Shown in pieces: positions 16,883-24,383 of a stretch of DNA of 40,679 bases (within the stretch, counting starts at the first letter, position 1; every line of letters starts with the position of its first letter). Position numbers and translations under genes: made by a program. Location of the stretch: NCBI RefSeq assembly GCF_014736495.1, contig NZ_MDUX01000030.1, forward strand, positions 1-40,679. The letters run 5' to 3'. The DNA comes from Candidatus Dactylopiibacterium carminicum (lineage in GTDB: Bacteria > Pseudomonadota > Gammaproteobacteria > Burkholderiales > Rhodocyclaceae). The notes beneath the pieces were generated by a model, which made no database searches, was not told the DNA's origin, and saw only the letters and a list, made by a program, of their open reading frames with translations.

Positions 16883-17530
16883 TCACGCGTAGCGGGCCGG
16901 TGGCGGGCAGGATGGATCGATGGCGGCGAGCGTCTGGCCCAGCAGGCGGTTGTCGGCCAGCAGCCCGAAGACCAGCCGTGCCAGTTCCTCGCGGGCGATG
17001 AAGCCGTGCACGTCCTGCATCCTGACGAGCTGGCCTGTGCCGCTCAAGGGGGCATCGACCAGCCCGCCAGGGCGGACGATGGCGAATGCCAGGCCGCTGG
17101 CGCGCAGATGTTCCTCGGCGCGTGTCTTGGCTTCCAGCACTGCGCCAATGGCTGCCAACAGGCGGGGTGAGGCGTACTCGCGGCTGTCTCCGGCGCCCAG
17201 CGAGGAAACCAGCAGCAGGCCCGGCGCGCCATGCGCCTTGGTCGCATCGATCACGTTGCGGTTGCCCTGATCGTCGACCGAGATGTCCTGTCCGCCCAGG
17301 GTGGTGGCTACCCGTACATCTTCCGGCAGGCCCGCGAAAGCCGCCGTGACCGCTTCGCGATCCAGGGCGTCGGCTGTCCGTACTTCGCAGCCGGCCGCCA
17401 CCAGCGCGCTGGCGTCCGCACCGGGGCGCACCACGGCCGTGACGGCCCAGCCGGCGGCGCGCGCCGCCTGCGCGATGGCGAGGCCGGCACCCTTGCGGGC
17501 ACCGAACAGGATCAGTGCGGGCATGCTCAC
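16883..17530 (-). CDS. ChuY/HutY-like NAD(P)H-binding anaerobilin reductase candidate
   Basis: Atypical short-chain dehydrogenase fold of 215 residues. The N-terminal dinucleotide motif is 'ILFGARKGAGLAIAQAARAAG', followed by 'DALDREAVTAAF' and 'GLLLVSSLGAG', then 'AIVRPGGLVD'. In enterobacterial chu/hut loci the protein at this place, next to ChuW and ChuX, is ChuY, which reduces the linear tetrapyrrole made by ChuW. That role is inferred from fold and neighbours. The GTG start at 17530 overlaps the hutX stop by 4 nt (GTGA); an ATG two codons further in (17524) is also possible. A generic NAD(P)-binding oxidoreductase remains the alternative. Confidence 0.75.
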   Translation of the reverse strand: MSMPALILFGARKGAGLAIAQAARAAGWAVTAVVRPGADASALVAAGCEVRTADALDREAVTAAFAGLPEDVRVATTLGGQDISVDDQGNRNVIDATKAHGAPGLLLVSSLGAGDSREYASPRLLAAIGAVLEAKTRAEEHLRASGLAFAIVRPGGLVDAPLSGTGQLVRMQDVHGFIAREELARLVFGLLADNRLLGQTLAAIDPSCPPPARYA

Positions 17531-18072
17531 GCCACGGCTCCGGCAGCGGCCAGACGATCACGCAGCGCGCCGAAGCGCTCGACCTGATCGGCCAGCAGTA
17601 CGCGCTTTTCATCGCGGCCGACGAAAACCTTGAACATGGCTTCTCCCTCGGCGTTGAGAAAATTCACCGAATAGCTTTCCGCGCCCATGAAGGGGCGGCG
17701 CACGAAGGCGATGGTCTGGCAACGGTCCAGGCGCAGATGGCCACTCACCGGGCTGCCGCCGCCGATGTTGTAGAAACCATGCGCGATGCGGCCTGCGGGC
17801 AGCGGGCCCTTGCATTCGAGGATCACGTCCTGGGTGTGCACCAGCACCGTCACCGCGCCCCAGGCAGCGATGTCGAGCAGCGCGGCTTCGGCCTGTGCCC
17901 CGGCGACAAGGGTACGGCAGGTTTCGGGCAGGCATTCGATGACGGCCTTCATGCTGACTCCGTATTCGTGGGCCAGAATTTCGAGCACGCCCGAGGGATC
18001 GTCGGCCAGGCGGGCGCGGAGCGCATCCAGGCGGGTGGCGTCGGTTTCAGGCAGAGTGGCTGCGTTGTTCAT
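17527..18072 (-). CDS. hutX: HutX/ChuX family heme utilisation carrier protein
   Basis: Cytosolic heme-binding/carrier protein of 181 residues. Family features are the N-terminal helical 'ILAHEYGVSMKAVIECLP' and the beta-rich core 'VTVLVHTQDVILECKGPLP'. The C-terminal block reads 'FVRRPFMGAESYSVNFLN', then 'GEAMFKVFVGRDEKR.L', the HutX/HugX hallmark shared with half of a HemS protein. It lies between HutW and the ChuY-like reductase with overlaps at both ends (26 nt and 4 nt), the same W-X-Y order as in enterobacterial and Vibrio heme loci. It probably hands heme to the radical-SAM enzyme or accepts the product. Confidence 0.9.
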   Translation of the reverse strand: MNNAATLPETDATRLDALRARLADDPSGVLEILAHEYGVSMKAVIECLPETCRTLVAGAQAEAALLDIAAWGAVTVLVHTQDVILECKGPLPAGRIAHGFYNIGGGSPVSGHLRLDRCQTIAFVRRPFMGAESYSVNFLNAEGEAMFKVFVGRDEKRVLLADQVERFGALRDRLAAAGAVA

Positions 18073-19474
18073 GAGGATGGCCTTGCTGTGGTTTCGAAGC
18101 GGGATGGACGGGGCGCGGAATGCCGGCCGGATGACCGTCGGGATGGCCGCCAGCCGGGGCGGCGGCCTGCGGCCCGTCGATGTAGGTGCCGATCAGCATG
18201 AAGAGCTGGGCGGCGATGTTGTTGTACCAGTAGCGACCGGTGACGGTCAGGTGCAGGCTGTCCTGCTCGCGGCGGACGAGATCCTGCGTCGTCCAGTAGT
18301 CGAGCAGGGGTTCCAGCGCCGCGACGAAGCCAGGCTCCGCCACCATCCGGTCGAGGCGTTGCAGGTCCAGCACGCCGGCCTCCAGACCTTCCATCACCAT
18401 GCCGCAGACACGGTGGTGCGGTGTCGGAGCGAGCATGCCGCTCAGTGGCTTCTCTCCCGCGGCGACGCGGGTCTGGTAGTTCGCGGCATCGCCATCCTGC
18501 ATGAACCGGTGGCCGGCGAGCATGCCGCCGGCGCCGGCGCCGAAGGCCAGGCAATCGGTGCCGGCCTTGGTGGCGTTGTTGTAGCGGTTGCCCTCCCGCT
18601 CGGTGCGGCGCCAGTGTGCCTGACTGATGCGGCTCCAGCCGGCGGCATCGAGGATCTCGCCGCCTTCGCGGTAGCGGCGCAGCGCGGTTTCGTGGTCGGC
18701 GGCCGGTGGCAGGGCTCCTTTGTCGATCGACAGGGCCAGCGGGCTGCCGGAATGCAGGGTGAGGCAATAGAGATCGACGCCGTCCAGGCCGATCTCTTCG
18801 CACAGGGAGACGTCATCCCGCCAGAGCTCGTCGGTCTGGCCGGGCAGGCCATAGATGAGATCGCAGACGACGGCCGCGCGATCCCTGGCCACCAGTCCGC
18901 CGAGGAATGCGATGGCTTCCTCGCGCGAGGCCTTGCGGCCCATGCGCCGGCGCAGCTTGGTGTCGAAGGTCTGGATGCCGATGGAGAAACGGTTGGCGCC
19001 ACCTTCCAGGCAGGCGTCGATCTTTTCGTCGTCGAAGCCGGCCACGCGCCCTTCGATGGTGATCTCGCAGTCCGCCGCCAGCAGCAGATGCTGGCGTAGC
19101 GCCTTGAGGATGCGGTTCAGGTCCTGCGCGGAAAGCGCGCTGGGCGTGCCGCCGCCAAAGAACACGGCCTCCACCGGGGCGCTCTGCATGCCGGCGCGCG
19201 CGCCATCCTGCGCGATTTCGTCGATCAGGCGATCCACGTATTCCGTCATCGCCGCTTCGTTGGACTTGTTGCGGTAGAAACCGCAGAACAAGCAGTGATT
19301 GGCGCAGAAGGGCACGTGCAGATAGGCCAGGCGCGGCGCGCGGGTATGGCCCAGCAGGGCCGGGTAGACCAGCTCGGGCGTGGGGATCGGGCGCACGCCA
19401 CGGCCCATCCAAGGATGCAGGGTGCGGCGCTCGAAAGGCACGAGCAGGGATTCGAGGGGAAGCGGGTAGGCCAT
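18047..19474 (-). CDS. hutW: HutW/ChuW radical SAM anaerobic heme-degrading methyltransferase
   Basis: Oxygen-independent heme ring opening: the ChuW family uses S-adenosylmethionine and a 4Fe-4S cluster to make anaerobilin. The 475-residue protein resembles coproporphyrinogen dehydrogenase. The cluster motif CANHCLFC has Cys57, Cys61 and Cys64. 'VFFGGGTPSAL', 'RFSIGIQTFD' and 'DLIYGLPGQT' are HemN-type radical SAM signatures. I chose ATG 19474 because the conserved 'PLPLESLLVPFERRTLHPWMG' start follows directly; the extra 44 upstream codons cross a Fur-like box. The last ~40 residues form a His/Pro/Gly-rich tail with 6-7 histidines, and its final codons overlap hutX. Confidence 0.9.
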   Translation of the reverse strand: MAYPLPLESLLVPFERRTLHPWMGRGVRPIPTPELVYPALLGHTRAPRLAYLHVPFCANHCLFCGFYRNKSNEAAMTEYVDRLIDEIAQDGARAGMQSAPVEAVFFGGGTPSALSAQDLNRILKALRQHLLLAADCEITIEGRVAGFDDEKIDACLEGGANRFSIGIQTFDTKLRRRMGRKASREEAIAFLGGLVARDRAAVVCDLIYGLPGQTDELWRDDVSLCEEIGLDGVDLYCLTLHSGSPLALSIDKGALPPAADHETALRRYREGGEILDAAGWSRISQAHWRRTEREGNRYNNATKAGTDCLAFGAGAGGMLAGHRFMQDGDAANYQTRVAAGEKPLSGMLAPTPHHRVCGMVMEGLEAGVLDLQRLDRMVAEPGFVAALEPLLDYWTTQDLVRREQDSLHLTVTGRYWYNNIAAQLFMLIGTYIDGPQAAAPAGGHPDGHPAGIPRPVHPASKPQQGHPHEQRSHSA

Positions 19475-19501
19475 GATGCAGACGAGGTCTTGAAGTGAAA
19501 T

Positions 19502-19516
19502 TGAGAATAATTCCCA
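19502..19516. promoter_or_regulatory. Fur-like box before hutW
   Basis: TGAGAATAATTCCCA on the + strand; read on the - strand it is TGGGAATTATTCTCA. It matches 11 of 14 positions of the 7-1-7 Fur model. It ends 28 nt before the hutW start, so bound Fur would block the promoter or start. Confidence 0.65.
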
Positions 19517-19622
19517 ACAAAAACAACCTGCAATGGCGGGATGCTTAAGTTTCCTTAAGGCGGGGTGGTGCAGGCTGCCGGTGTGCATGGGGTCTCCTGC
19601 AGACAAGCCTGCTCACCTCGCA

Positions 19623-19639
19623 GGTGTGCTACGCGCACC
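19623..19639 (+). repeat. Degenerate copy of the dispersed palindrome
   Basis: GGTGTGC-TAC-GCGCACC followed by ATC. One arm base is changed and the GTAGGG flank is lost. It lies between the chaN stop and hutW. Confidence 0.5.
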
Positions 19640-19653
19640 ATCACGCATGCAGG

Positions 19654-20490
19654 TCAACGCTTCAGCGCGCCGCAGGGGTCTCCCCGGTCCGTGCGTGCGG
19701 CCACCGTTTCCGCCCGGTCGTAGGGTGCGGCAGGCGTATCCGGTTCTAGGAAGCCGATGCCGAGCGTGCCGGAGGCGGCGTCACCGAGCCAGCAAGGAAC
19801 GCCGAGATCGTGGCGCACATGACCATTACCGGCCAGCAGGACGGTTTGTGCCGCCGGGCTGGCGAGGAGTGTCCGCGCCATCCAGACGTCCCGCGCCACC
19901 TGGGCCCGGGCCATGCCCGGCAGCAGGTTTTCGGGCAGCAGATGACAATGCCCCTCGGCAATGACGGCCGCTTGTTCCTGCAACAGGGCTTGTGGCAATG
20001 AGGCATCCAGCCCGAAACGTTGGCGGGTTTCCGCGTCGAGTGCGGCCGCGAATCCTTCGCGCACGATGCGCGCGGCATCCTGGCGGGAAAGATTGGCGGC
20101 CAGCAGGGGCAGGCGGTACTGCAGGGCCAGTTCGATCACCGGACTGTAGTAGGGCCAGTGCCAGCTCTGGCGCCCGGGGGCCGCGCGGCGGATCACGCAA
20201 TCGGCATCCGCGCAGGTCTGCATGGCCTGCGTCAGCTCGGCCTGATGCTCGCGGTCGAACTGTTCCATGGCGATGGCGGGCCGGGCACCGGCCGCGATCA
20301 GGGATTGCAGCAGTGCCAGGCGCCGGGCATGGCCGTCGGCATTGTCATGAACCTCACCGAGCAGGAGGAAGCGCTGGCCGGTCAGGGGCACGGCTTCTTC
20401 CATGGGCTTACCGGGCGAGATGCCACAGGCTGCCAGCAGTAGTGCAAGGCAGAGGAGCAGTGGCAGGGGCAGCCGTATCCGGCAGCGCAT
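19654..20490 (-). CDS. chaN: ChaN-family heme/iron-related lipoprotein
   Basis: Predicted outer-membrane-anchored periplasmic lipoprotein of 278 residues. Its lipobox LLAAC puts the lipidated cysteine at residue 22. The ChaN pattern is clear: 'RFLLLGEVHDNADGH' near the start, 'AIAMEQFDREHQ', 'YYSPVIELAL', and 'VLLAGNGHVRHDLGVP' near the end. Family members such as Campylobacter ChaN bind heme as a dimer and are iron-regulated. ATG 20490 shares one base with the hmuV stop (TGATG), so it is the last gene of the uptake operon. The longer upstream frame lies inside hmuV and is not used. Confidence 0.85.
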   Translation of the reverse strand: MRCRIRLPLPLLLCLALLLAACGISPGKPMEEAVPLTGQRFLLLGEVHDNADGHARRLALLQSLIAAGARPAIAMEQFDREHQAELTQAMQTCADADCVIRRAAPGRQSWHWPYYSPVIELALQYRLPLLAANLSRQDAARIVREGFAAALDAETRQRFGLDASLPQALLQEQAAVIAEGHCHLLPENLLPGMARAQVARDVWMARTLLASPAAQTVLLAGNGHVRHDLGVPCWLGDAASGTLGIGFLEPDTPAAPYDRAETVAARTDRGDPCGALKR

Positions 20491-21290
20491 CAGGCCTCCA
20501 CCCGGGAAGCGAACAGCACCAGTGGTGTATCCGCCTGTGCGGGATGTGGAATCACCTGTGCCGGCAGGCCATACACGGTTTCGAGGTTTTCCGGCGTCAG
20601 CACCTCGCGCGGCGTTCCCTGGGCCACGCAGGCGCCGCGTGTCAGCAGCATCAGGCGATCGCACCACTGCGCGGCCAGATTCACGTCGTGCAGCACCAGC
20701 AGCGAAGCCACGCCTTCTTCGCGGGCGATCCGTGCCACGCCTTGCAGCAGCTGTACCTGATGGCGCGGGTCCAGGCTGGCGGTCGGTTCATCGAGCATCA
20801 GCACGCGATATTCGTCTTCCGCCCGTGCGGCCAGCGTCTGCAGCAGCACTCGGGCGAACTGCACGCGTTGCTGCTCGCCCCCGGAGAGTGCGAGATAGCG
20901 CCGCGTGGACAGTACCGTGGCATCCGCAAGCGCGAGCACGCGGGCAATGAGTGTCTCCAGCCGGCTGGCCGGGAGGTTGCCGAAGGGGTAGGCGCCCATG
21001 GCCACCACTTCGCGTACGCCCAGGTCGAAGGACAGCGAGGGTGACTGTGGCAACACCGCGCGCCGGCGCGCCAGCTCGGCGGTCGAGTAGGCATGCAGCG
21101 CGCGCCCATCCAGCTGCAGGCTGCCGCCGTGCGCAGGAATCTCGCCGGCCAGGGTGGCCAGCAGCGAGGTCTTGCCGGCACCGTTGGCGCCCAGCACTCC
21201 CAGCAGTTTGCCGGGGGTGAGCGTCAGCGAGATGTCGCGCAGCACCACGCGTTCGCCGCGCGCGCAGGCCAGTGATTCGGCATGCAGCAT
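20490..21290 (-). CDS. hmuV: Heme ABC transporter ATPase HmuV
   Basis: Cytosolic ATPase energising heme import, 266 residues. Walker A 'GANGAGKTS', the Q loop at 'AVLPQSPSLSF', signature 'LSGGEQQRVQFARVLLQ', Walker B 'VLMLDEPTASLD' and the switch His in 'VLHDVNLAAQ' are all present. The 'CARGERVVLRDISLTLTPGKLLGVLG' start and overall length fit the FepC/HmuV group. It overlaps the permease stop (TGATG) and the lipoprotein start by a single base at each end. Confidence 0.95.
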   Translation of the reverse strand: MLHAESLACARGERVVLRDISLTLTPGKLLGVLGANGAGKTSLLATLAGEIPAHGGSLQLDGRALHAYSTAELARRRAVLPQSPSLSFDLGVREVVAMGAYPFGNLPASRLETLIARVLALADATVLSTRRYLALSGGEQQRVQFARVLLQTLAARAEDEYRVLMLDEPTASLDPRHQVQLLQGVARIAREEGVASLLVLHDVNLAAQWCDRLMLLTRGACVAQGTPREVLTPENLETVYGLPAQVIPHPAQADTPLVLFASRVEA

Positions 21291-22327
21291 CAGCCCTGCC
21301 TCCGTGTGAGCAGCCAGAGCAGGAAGGGGCCGCCGATGAAGGCGGTGATGATGCCGATGGGCAGTTCCGCAGGCATCACGATCATGCGCGCCAGCCAGTC
21401 GGCCAGCGTCATCACCAGTGCGCCGCCAGCCAGCGTGATCGGCAACAGCCAGCGGTGGTCGGCGCCCTGGGTCAGGCGCACGAGATGGGGAACCACCAGC
21501 CCGATGAAGCTGATGGTGCCGGCCACGGCCACCAGCGGGCCGACCAGCAATGCGCAGAGGATCACGATACGGTGACGCAGGCGGCGCAGCGCGAAACCCA
21601 GATGCTGCGCTTCGCGCTCGCCCAGCAGCAGAGCGTTCAGGGCGCGCCAGTCACGGATCAGCAGGATGCTCAGCAGCAGTACCCAGGGCGTGAGCCAGGC
21701 GAGCATCGACCAGTTGGCACCCGCCAGGCTGCCCATGTTCCAGAAGGTGAGGTTGCGCAGCTGCACGTCGGTGGCCTGATAGGTGAACACGCCGATCACG
21801 CTGGCGCAGATGGCATTGATCGCCACGCCGGCCAGCAGCAGGTTCGCTACCCCGGGCTGTACGGTACCGAGCCGGTAGGCCGCGCCCGTGGCCAGCAGGC
21901 TGCCGACGAAAGCGGCCGGCGCGATGATGGCCAGACTCTGCGCGCCCAGCACGATGGCTCCCACAGCACCCAGCGCGCCGCCCAGCGACACGCCGATCAG
22001 ACCCGGCTCGGCCAGCGGATTGCGGAACAGCGCCTGCATCACCGCGCCGGAGATCGCCAGCCCGCTGCCGACGACGATGGCGAACACCACGCGCGGCAGG
22101 CGAACTTCCAGCAGCACATTGCGCCAGAACGCGGCCTGCGGATCGGCAGGCGTCCGCCAGAGGTCGGCCAGATGGGCCAGCGGGATGCGTACGGCGCCGC
22201 TGCTGGCCGAGGCCAGCGCCAGCGCTGCCAGCAGCAGGCACAGGATCAACAGCAATTGGAGCGGGGAAGGGCGCCGGCGCGCGCGGGGCGCGGCCGGTAC
22301 GGCCAGGGCGGGAGAGGGGCTGCGCAT
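21290..22327 (-). CDS. hmuU: Heme ABC transporter permease HmuU (FecCD family)
   Basis: Inner-membrane permease of 345 residues with about ten hydrophobic helices. FecCD hallmarks are 'RLPRVVFAIVVGSGLAISGAVMQALFRNPLAEPGLIGVSLGG', 'TFWNMGSL' and 'TISFIGLVVPHLVR', the last contacting the ATPase. I took ATG 22327, 11 nt after the hmuT stop. Much longer in-frame extension exists but only through hmuT in the wrong frame. It forms the importer with HmuV and the binding protein HmuT. Confidence 0.95.
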   Translation of the reverse strand: MRSPSPALAVPAAPRARRRPSPLQLLLILCLLLAALALASASSGAVRIPLAHLADLWRTPADPQAAFWRNVLLEVRLPRVVFAIVVGSGLAISGAVMQALFRNPLAEPGLIGVSLGGALGAVGAIVLGAQSLAIIAPAAFVGSLLATGAAYRLGTVQPGVANLLLAGVAINAICASVIGVFTYQATDVQLRNLTFWNMGSLAGANWSMLAWLTPWVLLLSILLIRDWRALNALLLGEREAQHLGFALRRLRHRIVILCALLVGPLVAVAGTISFIGLVVPHLVRLTQGADHRWLLPITLAGGALVMTLADWLARMIVMPAELPIGIITAFIGGPFLLWLLTRRQG

Positions 22328-22338
22328 GGCGGGGGCGT

Positions 22339-23184
22339 TCAGGGTCTGGCGGCCAGCCCGGCCTGCAGTTCGCGCAGCGCTTCGGGCAGACGCGGACCGA
22401 AGCCCAGCAGGAGCAGATCGTCCATCACCACGAGGCGCCCGTTGCGTGCGGCCGGGGTGACAGCGATACCGGGCTGGGCGAGAAAGCCCTTGATGCCGCC
22501 GTTGGCCTCCACCGACAGCGTGGTGGTGACGATCACTTCGGGTTGCAGCGCAGCAGCGGCTTCGGCCGACAGCGGCTTGTAGCCCTTGTCGGCGAACAGG
22601 TTGCGCGCGCCGGTCAGCCGCAGCAGGGCATCCGCTGCCGTGCCTTCGCCGGCGGCCTGGAGCTTGCCGCTGTGCGCGGAGAGCAGCAGCACGCTTTGCT
22701 TGCTGCGGGTCTGCGTGAGCCGGCTGACCTCGGCACGGATCCGGGCGACCTGCTCGTGCCCGGCATTGCCCAGGCCCAGCGCCTTCGCCACGCCTTCGAG
22801 CCGTTGCTCCAGCCCTTCCAGCGTCGGTTCGGCGGAAAGCACCACGACCGGTATGCCCAGCTTCTGCAGCTGCGCCATCGCCGCGGGCGGGCCTGCCTGG
22901 TCGGAGGCCAGCACCAGTTGCGGCTGCAGACCGATCACGCCTTCTACCGCGAAGCCCCGGTAATAGCCCACCTTTGGCAATTTTTCCGCAGCGGCGGGAT
23001 AGATGCTGGAGGCATCCGCCCCGACCAGCCGGTCGCCGGCACCCAGGGCGTACACGATCTCGGTGATCGGCCCGCCCAGACTGACCACGCGTTGCGGGTC
23101 GGCTGCCGGAGCGGGGCTGGAAAGCAGGGCGCCACACAGGGCGGTGAGCAGGGCCGGAAGGATGCGGAAGTAGCCAGATCTCAT
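22339..23184 (-). CDS. hmuT: Periplasmic heme-binding protein HmuT
   Basis: Class III solute-binding protein of 281 residues that delivers heme to HmuUV. It has a signal peptide of about 28 residues (ILPALLTALCGALLSSPAPAA-D). The lobes are linked by one long helix, as in BtuF/ShuT: 'RVVSLGGPITEIVYALGAGDRLVGADASSIYP' opens lobe 1. 'KVGYYRGFAVEGVIGLQPQLVL' holds the tyrosine that is the heme ligand in ShuT/PhuT. The start ATG 23184 is set by the signal peptide; the upstream extension is not supported. It lies 40 nt from hmuS. Confidence 0.9.
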   Translation of the reverse strand: MRSGYFRILPALLTALCGALLSSPAPAADPQRVVSLGGPITEIVYALGAGDRLVGADASSIYPAAAEKLPKVGYYRGFAVEGVIGLQPQLVLASDQAGPPAAMAQLQKLGIPVVVLSAEPTLEGLEQRLEGVAKALGLGNAGHEQVARIRAEVSRLTQTRSKQSVLLLSAHSGKLQAAGEGTAADALLRLTGARNLFADKGYKPLSAEAAAALQPEVIVTTTLSVEANGGIKGFLAQPGIAVTPAARNGRLVVMDDLLLLGFGPRLPEALRELQAGLAARP

Positions 23185-23224
23185 GGTGCGGGGCGAGGAG
23201 TCGGTGATGTGGATGGGCGGGAAA

Positions 23225-24259
23225 TCAGGCTGCGAGCGCCTGCGGACAGAGCGACTGGAGCAGTGCGCGCCAGGCGGGAAGCTCCGGGGTGCCAGGTTTG
23301 CGGGCACCGAAGAACTGCACGATCATTTCGCCATCGGCCGCGAAGGCTTCCAGCGAGGTGACCCAGCCGTCGCGGGTGGGCTTGTTCACCACCCAGCACG
23401 AGGCGATGGCCTCGGTGTTCAGGTGCAGGTTGAAGCGTTCATCCAGCACGTTGAACCAGGGTCCCGTGCGTGCGAGCTTGCGTACCGGGCCGGTATGGAT
23501 CTGCACCATGCCGCGGTTGGCGACGAAGCACATGATCGGCAGTTCGCTGTCAGCCGACCGCTGGAGCAGGGATTCGACGGCATCGGCCGGCACTTCCTGG
23601 CCCAGTTCCGGGCCGGCCGTGCGCAACGCGCCCACGCGGGAGACGCCGAACTTGCGCAGCATTCCGAAGAAATCATGAGTGTCCTGCAAGGCACGCCAGT
23701 GCTGGCGGAAGGCTTCGGCATCGGCGGGCGCATCGGCTTCCTGTGCGGGTGGGAATTGCTGCGGTTCGACAGCGCGCTTGGCGCCGGCGGCGAAGCGCGC
23801 CACGTAGGCATCCCAGGCGGCCGGGTCGCTTTGCCCGGTGCGGTAGACCTTGTGCACGGCAACGCCGGCCTTGTCGAAGAATTGCAGGCTCTGGCGCCCG
23901 CCTTCGGTGACGGCGTAGGCGAAGGCCCAGCCGCTGAAGAAGACGCGCAGATCGAAGTCCGGCCCGAGCACGAGGCCGACCGGGGCCTCGCTGACTTCGA
24001 TACCGGTGTATTCGCCGTGGCGCTCATGCACGCACCAGTCATTGCGGGTGAGTGCCAGCACCTGGCCAAGGCCGCCCAGCGCGCTGAACAACTCCTGCGG
24101 GCGGCCGGTGAGTTCGATGGAAACGAGGCCGCAGTCGGCGGCGACCAGCCCGGCTTCGGAGACGCCGAGGCGGGCGGCCCGTTCGCGGATGCGCAGGCCT
24201 GGTTCGGTGGCGACAAGCGCGGCGTGGCGCTCACGCACGCTGGCCAGGGATTCGGTCAT
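23225..24259 (-). CDS. hmuS: HmuS/HemS/ChuS cytosolic heme carrier or heme-degrading protein
   Basis: Cytosolic heme protein of 344 residues, the full two-repeat length of the HemS/PhuS/ChuS family. His195 in 'THDFFGML' sits at the place of the heme ligand known in ChuS (His193). Typical blocks are 'LTRNDWCVHERHGEYTGIE', 'SLQFFDKAGVAVHKVY' and 'NLHLNTEAIASCWVVNKPTRDG'. In Pseudomonas PhuS passes heme to HemO. In E. coli ChuS can itself break heme. With a PigA-like oxygenase in the same locus, the carrier role is more likely here, but this is inference. ATG 24259 was chosen because family similarity begins there. Confidence 0.92.
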   Translation of the reverse strand: MTESLASVRERHAALVATEPGLRIRERAARLGVSEAGLVAADCGLVSIELTGRPQELFSALGGLGQVLALTRNDWCVHERHGEYTGIEVSEAPVGLVLGPDFDLRVFFSGWAFAYAVTEGGRQSLQFFDKAGVAVHKVYRTGQSDPAAWDAYVARFAAGAKRAVEPQQFPPAQEADAPADAEAFRQHWRALQDTHDFFGMLRKFGVSRVGALRTAGPELGQEVPADAVESLLQRSADSELPIMCFVANRGMVQIHTGPVRKLARTGPWFNVLDERFNLHLNTEAIASCWVVNKPTRDGWVTSLEAFAADGEMIVQFFGARKPGTPELPAWRALLQSLCPQALAA

Positions 24260-24293
24260 GACGGGTTCTCTCTGTCTGTCTTGGGGAGGCTGG

Positions 24294-24326
24294 CCGGGCC
24301 GACCGCCTTGCGGCGGCCAGGCCCGG
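24294..24326. other. Strong stem-loop between the HmuY-like gene and hmuS
   Basis: CCGGGCC-GA-CCGCC-TTGC-GGCGG-CCA-GGCCCGG: two stacked stems (7 and 5 bp) with a small internal loop, in the 124-nt gap. On the transcribed - strand no U-tract follows, so mRNA protection or attenuation is more likely than termination. Confidence 0.6.
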
Positions 24327-24383
24327 AATTGCCTTTTTATGGATGGATGGAGCTTTCCGGGCAGGGCAATCGACGCCCGCCGG

